Origin: Pontimonas sp.
Lineage (GTDB): Bacteria; Actinomycetota; Actinomycetes; Actinomycetales; Microbacteriaceae
Direction of reading: 5' to 3'
Assembly (NCBI GenBank): GCA_017852615.1
Contig: JAFMKX010000001.1
Coordinates: 149,482 to 186,829 of the forward strand
Length of the DNA: 37,348 bases
Both the position numbers and the translations under genes were made by a program. Positions 28,049 through 37,348 of the stretch are shown piece after piece; position 1 is the stretch's first letter, and each line of letters opens with the position of its first letter. The notes under the pieces are model-generated. The model worked only from the letters and a program-made list of their open reading frames with translations. It searched no databases and was not told the origin of the DNA.

Positions 28049-28668
28049 GACCGGGCCTCCCTGCTCGTCTTCGGGCCCAGGATAGTCAAGGCTTGGCGCA
28101 GGAGGACTCCGGCATCCACAACTGGTCCTGGCTGCTCCTCAAGAGCCTGCGTGACACCCTCCCGAGCGATTTTCTCAGACCACCCCAGACCCACCAGAGC
28201 CTGTACCACGGACTGACGGAGCACTTCGGGCACATCTGAGGCCGAGGAGGTCGACTTCTTGGGGCTTACGGTGTCAAAAGCGCCCTGCAGGGACAGCACG
28301 ATCAGTTTGGCCGTTTTGGGACCTATTCCGCTGACTTGGCGAAATGCCCCATCATTTTCGGTGACCACGGCATCGTGAATTTCATCGCCAGACAGATGGC
28401 TCAGAATCGCCAGTGCAGACTTCGGGCCCACGCCATTGACGCTCCGAACGAGGCTGAAAAGACCTAAGTCGTCGCGTGATCCGAACCCAAAAAGCGCGAT
28501 GTGGTCTTCTCGCACGACCATCGACGTGTAGAGGAGTGTCTCTTCGCCCTCGCCAAGACTCAGCGCAAGACGATCGGGAACCGTGACGAGATAACCAATG
28601 CCCCCCACTTCCACCACCACGTCAGCCCCCGCGCGGTGGGTGACGACGCCGCGAAGAGAGGAAATCAT
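28045..28668 (-). CDS. ruvA: Holliday junction branch migration protein RuvA
   Basis: RuvA tetramers hold the four-way junction flat and load RuvB. The 207-residue protein opens with [26 protein letters not shown], the OB-fold domain, then two helix-hairpin-helix motifs ([13 protein letters not shown] and [14 protein letters not shown]), an acidic-serine linker ([11 protein letters not shown]) and the C-terminal RuvB-binding domain ([12 protein letters not shown]). It overlaps ruvC upstream and ruvB downstream by four bases each (ATGA). Confidence 0.98.
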   Translation of the reverse strand: MISSLRGVVTHRAGADVVVEVGGIGYLVTVPDRLALSLGEGEETLLYTSMVVREDHIALFGFGSRDDLGLFSLVRSVNGVGPKSALAILSHLSGDEIHDAVVTENDGAFRQVSGIGPKTAKLIVLSLQGAFDTVSPKKSTSSASDVPEVLRQSVVQALVGLGWSEKIAREGVTQALEEQPGPVVDAGVLLRQALTILGPKTSREARS

Positions 28669-29231
28669 TTCTGTAGCTTAGGTCGCTTTGCTCGCGCTTC
28701 GGCCTCCCGCCACGCCTTTTGGGCCGGGGTGGATTCACTAGCAGCAGAGGCCGGTGCCACGCCTCGCCAGGCCTCGGTAATGGCCAAAGCGAGCGCATCA
28801 GCGGCATCGGCTGGTTGAGGGATTTCTGCTAAGCCCAGAATCCGAGCCACCATGGTGCCCACCTGGTGCTTATTTGCTCGCCCGTGACCCGTGACCGCAG
28901 CCTTCACTTCACTGGGGGTGCGCAGTGACACAGGAATTGAACGGGCATGAGCGAGTGCCAACACGACTCCACTGACCTGGGCGGTGCCCATCACCGTGCG
29001 CACATTGTGCTGGGCAAAAACCCTCTCCAAGGCGACGATATCGGGATTGAAACGAGCGAGTAATTCATCAATTGCCCCCGAAAGTGTGCCCAGTCGATGG
29101 GATATTTCTGCCGTCGCGGGGGTGCGCAATACCTCTACGTGCACCAGGGAAACGGTTCGGCCACCACCTTGCCTGACCACACCCACCCCTAAACGGGTGA
29201 GCCCCGGGTCAATGCCGAGAATCGTGGTCAT
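28665..29231 (-). CDS. ruvC: Holliday junction resolvase RuvC
   Basis: RuvC cuts Holliday junctions symmetrically. The 188-residue protein has the RNase H-fold acidic residues in ILGIDPGLTRLGVGVV (first Asp), ALERVFAQHN (Glu) and ADAADALALAIT (late Asp pair), so the active site is complete. The C terminus carries a charged tail ([16 protein letters not shown]) of about 30 residues beyond the minimal fold. It starts nine bases after the yebC stop. Confidence 0.98.
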   Translation of the reverse strand: MTTILGIDPGLTRLGVGVVRQGGGRTVSLVHVEVLRTPATAEISHRLGTLSGAIDELLARFNPDIVALERVFAQHNVRTVMGTAQVSGVVLALAHARSIPVSLRTPSEVKAAVTGHGRANKHQVGTMVARILGLAEIPQPADAADALALAITEAWRGVAPASAASESTPAQKAWREAEARAKRPKLQK

Positions 29232-29240
29232 AGGGCCAAA

Positions 29241-30005
29241 CTACCCCTCGGAGGCTTCCAGAGCTGCCGACACCTCCGCAGAGAGGTCCATATTGGTGAA
29301 AACATTCTGCACGTCGTCACTGTCCTCGAGTGCTTCCACCAGTGAAATGATTTTTCGGGCTGTTTCGGCATCGGGGGAAACGCTGACCGTGGCAATAAAT
29401 TCTGCTTCGGCCGAATCGTAATCAATACCGGCGCTTTGAATAGCCTTTCGAACCTCGACAAGGTCAGCGGGTTCCGTGATGACCTCAAATCCGCCGCCAC
29501 GGTCGATCACTTCTTCCGCGCCTGCTTCGAGCACCGCAAGTAATACGTCGTCCTCGGTCACACCCTCGGTCTTAGTGATCGAAATAACACCTTTGCGAGA
29601 AAAGTTATAGGCCACGCTGCCGGGGTCTGCCATGGTGCCACCGTTGCGGCTCATGATCGTGCGCACCTCAGCCGCAGCTCGGTTTCGGTTGTCGGTAAGA
29701 CATTCGATCAGCATCGCTACCCCAGCCTGACCGTAGCCTTCGTACATGATCGTCTGGTAATCCACGGCCTCGCCGCTAAGACCAGCACCTCGCTTGACGG
29801 CGCGGTCAATGTTGTCGTTGGGTACCGAGGTCTTTTTAGCCTTCTGGATAGCATCGGCCAACGTGGGATTACCGGCGACATCTGCGCCTCCGACCTTGGC
29901 GGCCACTTCGATATTTTTGATCAGCTTCGCAAACGATTTTGCGCGCCGTGAATCGATGATGGCCTTTTTGTGTTTAGTGGTGGCCCACTTAGAGTGTCCC
30001 GACAT
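29241..30005 (-). CDS. yebC: YebC/PmpR family protein (TACO1-like)
   Basis: Proteins of this family were described as transcription regulators and more recently as translation factors that relieve ribosome stalling on proline-rich sequences. The 254-residue protein begins [21 protein letters not shown], the family signature, and contains [22 protein letters not shown] and [22 protein letters not shown]. It is complete. A GGGGAGAGTT ribosome site precedes the ATG. It sits directly upstream of ruvC, a widespread arrangement. The window also encodes EF-P, which acts on the same class of stalls. Confidence 0.97.
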   Translation of the reverse strand: MSGHSKWATTKHKKAIIDSRRAKSFAKLIKNIEVAAKVGGADVAGNPTLADAIQKAKKTSVPNDNIDRAVKRGAGLSGEAVDYQTIMYEGYGQAGVAMLIECLTDNRNRAAAEVRTIMSRNGGTMADPGSVAYNFSRKGVISITKTEGVTEDDVLLAVLEAGAEEVIDRGGGFEVITEPADLVEVRKAIQSAGIDYDSAEAEFIATVSVSPDAETARKIISLVEALEDSDDVQNVFTNMDLSAEVSAALEASEG

Positions 30006-30055
30006 AACTCTCCCCGTCTCAAAGAAACATCCTAAAGCCTCGGTTGCCGACCCGC

Positions 30056-30655
30056 TTAGCTCTGGGCTACACGCTCCAAGAAATAGCGATGGAGCCGAGT
30101 ATCTCCGGTGATTTCCGGGTGGAAGGACACGCCAATCAGGGCACCCTGTTCGACGCCGACAATTCCGCCATCGGGCATTCTCGCGATCACGCGCACTCCC
30201 TCGCCCACTGTGGTGATCAGCGGGGCACGGATGAGAGCAACCGTCATAGGCTCGCCGTCAATTCCGTCAATGGAGAGATCCACCTCCGTGGAATCCACCT
30301 GCGAGCCAAATGCGTTCCTGAACACACTGACATCCAGACCACCCAGTGTTTGCTGTCCAGCAATTCCATCCTCGAGTGTGTCGGCCAGAAGAATCAGCCC
30401 TGCACAGGTCCCCAAAACGGGAAGACCCTGGCGAATCAAGGCCCTCAGTGGCTCCTGAAGGGTGAATAGTCGCAACAGCTTATCCATGACGCTGGATTCG
30501 CCACCGGGCAGCACAAGGCCTTCCAGGCCCTCTAGATCCGTCGGGAGGCGCACCTCCACGACGTCAGCTCCCAGGGAGCGCAGCATTGTTACATGCTCAG
30601 CGACATCCCCTTGGAGAGCTAAGACCCCAATTCGTGCCGGGGAGTTACCAGCCAC
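30056..30655 (-). CDS. pdxT: pyridoxal 5'-phosphate synthase glutaminase subunit PdxT
   Basis: PdxT releases ammonia from glutamine for PdxS. The track ORF starts 28 codons too early, inside pdxS. The GTG giving [21 protein letters not shown] is the fitting start: it yields 199 residues, the family length, and overlaps the pdxS stop by 11 bases. Motifs are [32 protein letters not shown] with the nucleophile Cys, and FHPEITGD with the catalytic His and Glu. No strong ribosome site is visible, so translation probably depends on coupling to pdxS. Confidence 0.95.
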   Translation of the reverse strand: MAGNSPARIGVLALQGDVAEHVTMLRSLGADVVEVRLPTDLEGLEGLVLPGGESSVMDKLLRLFTLQEPLRALIRQGLPVLGTCAGLILLADTLEDGIAGQQTLGGLDVSVFRNAFGSQVDSTEVDLSIDGIDGEPMTVALIRAPLITTVGEGVRVIARMPDGGIVGVEQGALIGVSFHPEITGDTRLHRYFLERVAQS

Positions 30656-31547
30656 GCTCGGCAAGGCGGTGAGGGGCTGGCAAATCGGAGACGTTAATCC
30701 CGACCATCGCTTCGCCAAGCCCTCGAGACGCTTCCGCAATCACGGCGGCATCTCTGAATTGAGCAGTCGCCTTAACAATGGCTGCAGCCCGTTCTGCGGG
30801 GTTGCCGGCTTTGAAAATTCCTGAACCGACAAAGACTCCATCGGCTCCCAACTGCATCATCATGGCGGCATCCGCAGGGGTAGCAATACCACCGGCCGTG
30901 AACATCACCACAGGAAGTTTCCCACTCGAGGCGACTTCGGCGACCAGTTCGTAGGGGGCCTGTAATTCTTTGGCAGCCACATACAGCTCGTCAGGATTCA
31001 TCGACGACAAGCGGTTGATTTCGCCTGAAATGGTCCGCATGTGTTTGGTCGCCTCGGAGACATCCCCAGTGCCGGCTTCACCCTTCGAGCGAATCATCGC
31101 GGCACCCTCAGTGACGCGACGCAAGGCCTCCCCCAAATTCGTAGCACCACACACGAAGGGAACGGTAAAGCCCCACTTATCAATGTGGTTGACATAATCG
31201 GCAGGACTCAGCACCTCGGACTCGTCGATGTAGTCCACCGCGAGCGCTTCGAGAACCTGCGCCTCGACAAAGTGGCCAATTCGAGCTTTCGCCATCACGG
31301 GAATCGACACCGTGGCTTTAATGCCATCAATCAAATCGGGGTCGCTCATTCGCGCGACGCCCCCTTGAGCCCGAATATCAGCAGGAACACGCTCCAACGC
31401 CATCACGGCTACTGCGCCAGCATCTTCAGCGATCCGCGCCTGTTCAGGCGTAACGACGTCCATAATGACGCCGCCTTTGAGCATGTCGGCAAGGCCGCGC
31501 TTGACCCGGGCGGTGCCAGTTTTTGCTGAAGTATTCTTGTCGCTCAT
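30645..31547 (-). CDS. pdxS: pyridoxal 5'-phosphate synthase lyase subunit PdxS
   Basis: PdxS makes pyridoxal phosphate from ribose 5-phosphate, glyceraldehyde 3-phosphate and ammonia. The track ORF extends too far upstream. The ATG giving [20 protein letters not shown] yields 300 residues, the normal length. Conserved stretches are [47 protein letters not shown] with an active-site lysine, and [12 protein letters not shown] near the end. It forms a two-gene unit with pdxT. Together they give the DXP-independent route to vitamin B6. Confidence 0.98.
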   Translation of the reverse strand: MSDKNTSAKTGTARVKRGLADMLKGGVIMDVVTPEQARIAEDAGAVAVMALERVPADIRAQGGVARMSDPDLIDGIKATVSIPVMAKARIGHFVEAQVLEALAVDYIDESEVLSPADYVNHIDKWGFTVPFVCGATNLGEALRRVTEGAAMIRSKGEAGTGDVSEATKHMRTISGEINRLSSMNPDELYVAAKELQAPYELVAEVASSGKLPVVMFTAGGIATPADAAMMMQLGADGVFVGSGIFKAGNPAERAAAIVKATAQFRDAAVIAEASRGLGEAMVGINVSDLPAPHRLAERGW

Positions 31548-31582
31548 GTGCGGCGATGGTCCTCTCGTGACTTCACTAAAGC

Positions 31583-31597
31583 GCTCCCAACAGGAGC
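31583..31597 (-). terminator. small hairpin between the HIT gene and pdxS
   Basis: GCTCC and GGAGC pair around TGTTG in the 59-nt gap after the HIT gene stop, followed by GCTTTAG. The stem is only five pairs and the tail is weak, so this is a low-confidence candidate. Confidence 0.25.
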
Positions 31598-31606
31598 TAG
31601 CAAAGT

Positions 31607-32203
31607 CTAGTCGCTGGAACCTGAGTGCCAGTTGTCTCGCAAGATTTCGCGCATCTCTCCCAGCAATTGGGGCATTGCTTTTGTCTGAGCGATGATGGGG
31701 AAAAAGTTTGAATCTTGACCCCACCGGGGCACGATGTGCTGGTGCAAATGCTCTTCGATACCAGCACCGGCAACCTTTCCCTGGTTCATACCCAGGTTGA
31801 ATCCGTGTGCTCCAGAAACTGCGCGCAGCGTGCGCATGGCTGCCTGGGTCATCGATCCCAACTCCGCTACTTCCTCAAGTGTCGCCTCGTCATAATTCGC
31901 AACATGACGATAAGGGCAGATCAGCAGATGACCTGAGTTGTAGGGATAAAGGTTGAGCACGGCATAAACAAGCTCACCTCGCGCCACCACCAGCGAATCT
32001 TCTTCAGCCACTGCCGGGGCTTGGCAAAACACACAACCACCATCAGCGGGCGCGGTTTCGCCCTGGATATAGGCAATCCGATGCGGTGTCCATAGCCGCT
32101 GGAACGCATCCGGGACACCAGGAAGAGTCGACGGATCCAGCATCGGAGAACCCTCGAGCGGAGCGTCCTGGGTCTCGTCTGCGGGGTTCCCGAACTCAGC
32201 CAC
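31607..32203 (-). CDS. HIT family hydrolase, Ap4A phosphorylase-like
   Basis: The 198-residue protein has a HIT domain with the active-site motif [12 protein letters not shown] (HxHxH at about 152-156) and an N-terminal GGCVFCQ CxxC pair (57 and 60). Length, motif and position next to thrS match M. tuberculosis Rv2613c, which is reported as a diadenosine tetraphosphate phosphorylase. That activity is inferred by homology. The GTG start overlaps the thrS stop by eight bases. In mycobacteria this gene is followed by pgsA, an acyltransferase gene and pimA before pdxS; here pdxS follows directly. Confidence 0.93.
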   Translation of the reverse strand: MAEFGNPADETQDAPLEGSPMLDPSTLPGVPDAFQRLWTPHRIAYIQGETAPADGGCVFCQAPAVAEEDSLVVARGELVYAVLNLYPYNSGHLLICPYRHVANYDEATLEEVAELGSMTQAAMRTLRAVSGAHGFNLGMNQGKVAGAGIEEHLHQHIVPRWGQDSNFFPIIAQTKAMPQLLGEMREILRDNWHSGSSD

Positions 32204-34235
32204 GCTGGGGAGGCTCCACTAGGGATCGAATCAGTTCTACTGCCTCTGCGGTGGGGACACCATTTCGTTGAGTGCCATCAAGGAATCGAAGACTCACAGC
32301 CTGGGCCGCGCGGTCTTCTTCTCCGGCAATGATGAGGAAGGGAACCTTGGCCTTCGTGTGAGTGCGAATCTTCTTCTGCATCCGATCATCAGAGTCATCC
32401 AGCTCGGCTCGAATTCCGTGGCTGGTGAGCTCCTGGATGAACGCCCCGACATAGTCGGCGAACTCCTCGGCAATGGGCACTCCCACAACTTGAACCGGCG
32501 CAAGCCACGCTGGGAACGCTCCGGCATAGTGCTCGGTTAACACTCCAAAGAAACGCTCAATGGAGCCAAAGAGTGCTCGGTGAATCATGATCGGTGTTTC
32601 TCTAACACCTTCAGCGGATTGATAATCCAGCCCAAATCGTTCCGGCAGATTGAAATCAAGCTGAATGGTGGACATTTGCCAACTGCGGCCGATGGCGTCG
32701 CGGGCCTGAACCGAAATCTTCGGGCCATAAAACGCTGCACCACCGGGATCGGGCACTAAGGACAGACCAGAGGCTTCGGCAACATTGGCCAGGGTGCTCG
32801 TTGCTTTATCCCAGAGCTCGTCAGATCCGACAAACTTGTCGCTGGCGGAATCCCTGGTCGACAGTTCGAGATAGAAATCTGTCAGGCCAAAATCACCCAG
32901 CAGGTTCAACACAAACTCAAGGACTCTTGAGAGCTCGCTCTCTAGCTGCGCAGGGGTGACGAAAATGTGGGCATCATCCATGGTGAGGCCGCGCACTCGC
33001 GTGAGGCCGTGTACCACGCCACTTTTTTCATAGCGATACACCGACCCAAACTCGAACATCCGCAGCGGAAGCTCGCGGTAAGAACGTTGCCGGGAGCGAT
33101 AGATCAGGATGTGGAACGGGCAATTCATGGGCTTGAGGTAGTAATCAACGCCCTGTTTGACTATTTCCCCGGCCTCGTTGCGTTGCTCATCGACGTGCAT
33201 CGGAGGAAACATGCCCTCGGAATACCAGGACAGGTGGCCAGAGGTTTCAAAGAGATCTGACTTGGTGATGTGCGGGGTATAGACAAACTCATACCCTGCT
33301 TCTTCGTGGCGTCTGCGCGAATAATCCTCCATAACGCGCCGAATGACACCGCCCTTGGGATGAAACACCGGTAATCCCGAACCAATTTCATCCGGGAAAG
33401 AGAACAAGTCCAGTTCTACACCGAGCTTGCGATGATCGCGTTTTGCGGCCTCTTCTAAGCGGTCTAAGTGGGCGCGGAGGTCTTCTTTACTGGCCCACGC
33501 CGTGCCATAGATGCGCTGTAATTGCGGGTTTTTTTCACTGCCTCGCCAATACGCTGCAGCAAGGCGGGTAAGTTTCCAGCCATTGCCGAGCATCCGGGTA
33601 CTGGGTACATGGGGTCCTCGACACAGGTCTTTCCAGACAACCTCGGACGTTTTCGGATCGACATTGTCATAGATGGTGAGCTCGCCCTCGCCCACCTCAA
33701 CGCTCTCCCCCGCATCGCCGGCGCTGGCGGAGTCCTTAAGCCCAATGAGTTCCAACTTGTAGGGCTCTGCCGAGAGTTCCTCACGGGCTTCTGCCGCGCT
33801 CACAACCCTTCTCGCAAAGCGTTGCCCCTGCTTGATAATGCGGGTCATCTCTTTTTCGAGAGTGCTGAGATCCTCGGGAGCAAAAGCTTGGGCGACATCG
33901 AAGTCGTAGTAAAACCCATCGACGATGGGGGGACCAATTCCTAGCTTCGCCTCAGGGAATACCTTCTGCACTGCCTGAGCGAGGACATGGGCTGTGCTGT
34001 GGCGCATGATTTCCAGACCTTCCGGTGAGGAAACCAGTACCGGGGTGACCGAGGCACCTGCGGGAATGGGCTGATCCAAGTCTTTGATCGCTCCCTCGAG
34101 CATCACCGCAACCACATCGCGCTCTGGAAACAGATCGAAACCAGTGGTGTCACTACCCGCCACGCGAGAGGGGTCAGCAACAGGGGAAGTCGGGTCTTGA
34201 GTCACAGGATTCTGGCTTTCTGGCATGAGCAGCAC
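32196..34235 (-). CDS. thrS: threonyl-tRNA synthetase
   Basis: ThrRS charges tRNA-Thr and edits serine. The protein (679 residues from the GTG, 676 from an ATG three codons later) has a TGS-like N terminus, the editing domain with [13 protein letters not shown] (HxxxH), and a class II core with [25 protein letters not shown] (zinc Cys), [22 protein letters not shown] (motif 2) and [10 protein letters not shown], followed by the anticodon-binding domain. Neither start has a clear ribosome site, so a leaderless transcript is possible. The span given uses the GTG; the ATG at 34226 is equally likely. Confidence 0.97.
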   Translation of the reverse strand: MLLMPESQNPVTQDPTSPVADPSRVAGSDTTGFDLFPERDVVAVMLEGAIKDLDQPIPAGASVTPVLVSSPEGLEIMRHSTAHVLAQAVQKVFPEAKLGIGPPIVDGFYYDFDVAQAFAPEDLSTLEKEMTRIIKQGQRFARRVVSAAEAREELSAEPYKLELIGLKDSASAGDAGESVEVGEGELTIYDNVDPKTSEVVWKDLCRGPHVPSTRMLGNGWKLTRLAAAYWRGSEKNPQLQRIYGTAWASKEDLRAHLDRLEEAAKRDHRKLGVELDLFSFPDEIGSGLPVFHPKGGVIRRVMEDYSRRRHEEAGYEFVYTPHITKSDLFETSGHLSWYSEGMFPPMHVDEQRNEAGEIVKQGVDYYLKPMNCPFHILIYRSRQRSYRELPLRMFEFGSVYRYEKSGVVHGLTRVRGLTMDDAHIFVTPAQLESELSRVLEFVLNLLGDFGLTDFYLELSTRDSASDKFVGSDELWDKATSTLANVAEASGLSLVPDPGGAAFYGPKISVQARDAIGRSWQMSTIQLDFNLPERFGLDYQSAEGVRETPIMIHRALFGSIERFFGVLTEHYAGAFPAWLAPVQVVGVPIAEEFADYVGAFIQELTSHGIRAELDDSDDRMQKKIRTHTKAKVPFLIIAGEEDRAAQAVSLRFLDGTQRNGVPTAEAVELIRSLVEPPQRG

Positions 34236-34254
34236 TTGAGTGGCTTAAGACTAT

Positions 34255-34268
34255 CGGGGTCACCCCCG
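34255..34268 (-). terminator. short GC hairpin between the surface protein gene and thrS
   Basis: The minus strand reads CGGGGGTGACCCCG, a five-pair stem with a GUGA (GNRA-type) tetraloop, 38 bases after the surface protein stop and 20 bases before the thrS GTG. No U-run follows. It could be a terminator for the surface protein gene or a structure in the thrS leader. Confidence 0.3.
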
Positions 34269-34306
34269 CTTGGGCCCCCATCCAGCCCCAGCGACACCCT
34301 GCGTGA

Positions 34307-37300
34307 TCAGCGAAGGCTAGTGCGTCGATATTCCATCAAGGCTCTGGTCACCCCTGCCACCACGACCAACATTCCTGCAATCCACAACAACCACCACCAG
34401 TTAAACCCAGCACCATCATCGATCGCGGGTACCAAGCTCGGAAGCTCACTAGGTGCCACTGTGACACCAAGGTTGGCTGCTCGAACATAGCCATCGGCTC
34501 CCACACCCTGAATTTGTAGCGTGTGCGACCCCGCTTCGATAAGAGCAGAATCAATGTCAAAGTCAGCAGCAAAAGTGCCGTCATCGGCAATGGTTACGCT
34601 ACCGAGCAGCGTGGGGGTAGAAAACAGAAATACGTCTGCTCTCGTGCCACCCATGAATCCATCGCCGGACACACGTGCGGGCTGATCTGCTGCGAAGGTG
34701 AGCGGCTGGTTAGCCTCCTGGTTGACACCACCGCTTAGCTCAAGGCTCCAGCCATCGCCGGCAATAGCGGCGCCACCGGGAGCAGCATCAATCTCAACGT
34801 TTTCCGGGGCCCCCGCCACGAGGGCGATCAGCTGACCGGGCTCTAACGCTGGCTGCTCCCCTGTCAAGCGATTGATTTCCGGAGCCGCGTCAGGTTGAGC
34901 AATCGTAATCGGGATATCGATAATCGTTGCGTTACCGTCTTCATCCACTCCAGAGAGCTGCAGTGATTGCAGCCCAATCGGGAATGGCTTGGCCCGGCCT
35001 ACGCTCGTGAAACTCACGTCGACACTAAAATTGCCCTCTGCATCCACGGTAATCGAGGGCAGTTCGGCAAAGGAGGAATTCGCAAAGGGCACGAACACCT
35101 GCAAAGTCGAATCTGGTTGTAAACCGCCGCCTTTGAGAGCCACATCAGAACCGCGTTTGACGGCCAGAGCCGGTTGACCTTCTTCCGTGGAAACGGAGCC
35201 ATTCCCTTCCGCGACAGCGAGATCGAGCGTCACCGCTCCGACCCCTACGCGGGCACCGCCTGATGCGGTGACCTCACTGACAACGTCGACAATCTTGCCT
35301 CCCACGAGGGCAGCGGCGTTCTTTGTCTTGGCACCGGAGCGAACAAAATTCTCGGGTGAGAACTTAGCAACACCCTCTGGTGTAGCAGCTCTAGCCACCG
35401 CGGCCTGAGGCGCGACCACCGGTGCCACGGCGGCGGCACCAGCGGACCCGGAATTGCCCGAGTTTGCTGCGTTACCACCACTAGCAGGCGTCGGCGGTTT
35501 CACCCGGAACAGAGGGGACGAATAACCGAAGGGATCAAGTGTGGAGACTAAACCTGGTCCTGCGCCAGGGGCACCACACGACCCCGTGGCGAAACTGGCT
35601 GCCACAGCCGCAGCGGCCCCGCCATCACTTCTTGTTGCCTGCCAGGACGCGGCAGCAGCGGTGGCGTTCGTGTCGAAGTTTTCCGCGAGGAAGTCTTCTG
35701 GGACACACACGTAGTAGAAACCATCGGTGGCTCGAGAGCCGCCATTAGCTTTATAGGACGGGCCCGACACAGCGAACTGAAACGAGTCACCCGAGAAAGT
35801 TTCGTCACCGAAGGCCATTCCTTGACCATTCGTGGAGACCAAACCTCCCGCGAGAGACCCGGGCAAGCCAGTGTAGAGCGTTAGGTTCGCCGGCACCGAG
35901 GAAAAGACCATATAGCCGTCGTAGGATACGTCCTTCTGCGAGACGTTACTGGTCATGCCCTCTCCACATTTTTCGGAGGTTACCGCGCCAGCAGCAACAG
36001 TAACGTTGCACTGTGGCCACCACGTGTCCCTGCTAATCGCACTGGAGGTGGCGCGCGCTTGACCGATGAGCGTTGAAATAACTCGAACAGGACCGGACTC
36101 GCCCATTTCGCCGTCCATGTCCCAGCGATTGGTTTTCGAGTCAGAAGAGGTGGTCGCCGGGTCTACCAGTAATTTGGTATCCGCAATGGCCTCCATGAAG
36201 TTTGCGGAACCAAAATTTATGCCGAAGTGGGTGCCCGACGTTGGCCAACTGATCGAGAGTGCCGCAACATCCCCCGGTGTAATCGAAAAACCGTTGGTCT
36301 GAGCCACGTCTGGACTAATCTCCACGGCTGCTTCGTTGCTCAGTGCAGACACGGTGACAACATAAGCTCCTCGCGAGGTGGTGCCATCCGAGGCAAAAAT
36401 TCCAGTATCCGCGGCCACGTAGCAGGGAGCCGCGTTCGCAGCCGGAGCCGGGTTCGAACATCCACTCAGCTGCGCCTGTGTGGTGTCTCCACCTGGTGCG
36501 TTCCAGGGTTTACTCGCGAGCACCGTTTCCATTGCCATATCTGTTCCATCAGCAACGACTCGATCGTCACCCACATCAATGAGGAACCCCATCGCAAGAA
36601 AAATCGAGGTGTCACCGCTGGGGTCCCCATCCATCGGGACATACACATCGAAATGTACGGTCCCCCCGCCAGCACCCGGCTTATACACCCCCGCGGTTGG
36701 TCGTTCGTTATCTCCCGCACCAAAGGTAAACACTCCGACATCCCCATCATCCCCATCATCCACGTAGGGTGTCGATCCATCACAGAGCTTTTCCTGATTC
36801 TCCGCGATGGCAATACGACCATTGCCTTCACCATCCCGACTGTCCTTAAAGTGCGGGATACCCGCATCGTTACCAGTATTGGCAGCGCCCGATGGATAAG
36901 TCGCGTCGTAGAAAGCCCACACCTTAGAGCTCCCGGCAGGAAGTGAACCAAGTGTGACTCGGGACTTTTGGTAAAACTTCGTTCCACCTCCGCTGCAGGA
37001 TACTTCGTCTACAGCTCCATACGCCTGGAATCGCAGCAAGGCCTCTGTGCCAGGCGCCGTAGTGAACCAGGTTGTTAGCTCATTGTTGGAGGCATCCGGA
37101 TCAGAGGAACCCCCGCCAAAAATTCCTGAGTATTTCGGGTCGTCAGGGTTATTAGGATCAATCACAGCCGACAGTCCCGCAGTGTTGCCATCCACAGAAA
37201 CGGTCGGCGAGGAACCCGTGGGAAGGGAGTTCCCTGACGGAACACCACCTATCCACGCTGCTTGAGCCATGGGCGCGACGACGGCTCCACCAGCCAACAC

Positions 37301-37345
37301 CGCGAGAGTGATTACAAAGGTTAGGGCTACTCTTCCTAGACGCAT
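34307..37345 (-). CDS. large secreted surface protein with C-terminal membrane anchor
   Basis: I do not recognise a named family. The 1012-residue protein has an N-terminal signal peptide (basic MRLGR, hydrophobic core, probable cut after AQA near residue 29), a long Gly/Ala/Ser/Asp-rich outer part and one C-terminal membrane segment (about 983-1000, WWWLLWIAGMLVVVAG) with a short basic tail. No LPxTG motif is seen. The first 600 or so residues contain eight cysteines and Asp/Gly-rich turns such as DDGDDGD. An Ala/Gly/Asn/Pro-rich linker follows (about 610-650). Two similar Ig-like repeats lie at about 735-818 and 888-965. It is probably a cell-surface adhesin or envelope protein. Its upstream context lies outside the window. 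Confidence 0.85.
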   Translation of the reverse strand: MRLGRVALTFVITLAVLAGGAVVAPMAQAAWIGGVPSGNSLPTGSSPTVSVDGNTAGLSAVIDPNNPDDPKYSGIFGGGSSDPDASNNELTTWFTTAPGTEALLRFQAYGAVDEVSCSGGGTKFYQKSRVTLGSLPAGSSKVWAFYDATYPSGAANTGNDAGIPHFKDSRDGEGNGRIAIAENQEKLCDGSTPYVDDGDDGDVGVFTFGAGDNERPTAGVYKPGAGGGTVHFDVYVPMDGDPSGDTSIFLAMGFLIDVGDDRVVADGTDMAMETVLASKPWNAPGGDTTQAQLSGCSNPAPAANAAPCYVAADTGIFASDGTTSRGAYVVTVSALSNEAAVEISPDVAQTNGFSITPGDVAALSISWPTSGTHFGINFGSANFMEAIADTKLLVDPATTSSDSKTNRWDMDGEMGESGPVRVISTLIGQARATSSAISRDTWWPQCNVTVAAGAVTSEKCGEGMTSNVSQKDVSYDGYMVFSSVPANLTLYTGLPGSLAGGLVSTNGQGMAFGDETFSGDSFQFAVSGPSYKANGGSRATDGFYYVCVPEDFLAENFDTNATAAAASWQATRSDGGAAAAVAASFATGSCGAPGAGPGLVSTLDPFGYSSPLFRVKPPTPASGGNAANSGNSGSAGAAAVAPVVAPQAAVARAATPEGVAKFSPENFVRSGAKTKNAAALVGGKIVDVVSEVTASGGARVGVGAVTLDLAVAEGNGSVSTEEGQPALAVKRGSDVALKGGGLQPDSTLQVFVPFANSSFAELPSITVDAEGNFSVDVSFTSVGRAKPFPIGLQSLQLSGVDEDGNATIIDIPITIAQPDAAPEINRLTGEQPALEPGQLIALVAGAPENVEIDAAPGGAAIAGDGWSLELSGGVNQEANQPLTFAADQPARVSGDGFMGGTRADVFLFSTPTLLGSVTIADDGTFAADFDIDSALIEAGSHTLQIQGVGADGYVRAANLGVTVAPSELPSLVPAIDDGAGFNWWWLLWIAGMLVVVAGVTRALMEYRRTSLR
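36741..36761 (-). repeat. 9-bp tandem repeat coding Asp-Asp-Gly
   Basis: Two exact copies of TCCCCATCA plus a partial third lie inside the surface protein gene and encode a repeated Asp-Asp-Gly. The unit keeps frame, so slippage would change the length of an acidic loop without breaking the protein. Confidence 0.6.
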
Positions 37346-37348
37346 GAA

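Noticed and set aside
30656-30739. 28-codon N-terminal extension of pdxT in the ORF track
   Set aside because: It lies inside pdxS. The GTG at 30655 gives the family length and start.
31548-31724. 59-codon N-terminal extension of pdxS in the ORF track
   Set aside because: It overlaps the HIT gene and its sequence is unlike PdxS. The ATG at 31547 gives the normal N terminus.
34050-34235. Possible degenerate TGS domain in thrS
   Set aside because: The N-terminal sequence fits the divergent TGS region usual in actinobacterial ThrRS, so it is not a sign of decay.
36227-36946. 239-codon plus-strand ORF opposite the surface protein gene
   Set aside because: The minus-strand frame has a signal peptide, a membrane anchor and runs without a stop for 1012 codons. 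The plus frame has a basic, low-complexity translation typical of a shadow.

Overview
The window looks like a stretch of core chromosome from an actinobacterium, most likely a compact-genome member of the Microbacteriaceae (for example the freshwater or marine Luna/Aquiluna-type lineages). The reasons are the gene order alaS-ruvX-mltG-aroE-aroC-aroK-aroB-aroQ-efp-nusB-pyrR-pyrB-pyrC-PH protein-carA-carB, the order thrS-HIT-pdxS-pdxT-yebC-ruvC-ruvA-ruvB-yajC-secD-secF-rel, many GTG starts, moderately high GC, and very short intergenic gaps. The family assignment is inference; the phylum is well supported.

Layout. Positions 1-16485 are all minus strand and read from alaS down to a carB cut by the left edge. 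They form a chain of genes that mostly overlap by 1-14 nt: alaS, ruvX, mltG, five shikimate genes, efp and nusB. After an 82-nt leader follow pyrR and the pyrimidine genes pyrB, pyrC, a PH-like membrane protein gene, carA and carB. Upstream of alaS sit a 50-codon membrane-protein gene that is missing from the ORF track, and then rpsD. Positions 17555-18907 hold rarA (minus), transcribed divergently from a short plus-strand island: a membrane-anchored cyclophilin, a DUF349 protein and an unrecognised 174-residue protein that runs convergently into rel. From 21566 to the right edge everything is minus again: rel, secF, secD, yajC, ruvB, ruvA, ruvC, yebC, pdxT, pdxS, an Ap4A-phosphorylase-like HIT protein, thrS, and a 1012-residue secreted, membrane-anchored surface protein.

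How the genes work together. The left operon supplies carbamoyl phosphate, carbamoyl aspartate and dihydroorotate for UMP synthesis. A PyrR-binding RNA hairpin appears to sit directly against the pyrR Shine-Dalgarno sequence, which suggests translational feedback by UMP. The shikimate block supplies the aromatic amino acid precursor. The right half handles Holliday junction processing (RuvABC), preprotein export (SecDF-YajC), the stringent response (Rel), pyridoxal phosphate synthesis (PdxST) and translation (ThrRS).

I see no rRNA, tRNA, CRISPR array, insertion sequence, prophage or defence island, and no clearly new multi-gene system. All stretches without a gene are shorter than 300 bases. 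The items most worth a second look are the PyrR hairpin, the small ORF between rpsD and alaS, the unrecognised plus-strand protein, and the large surface protein.
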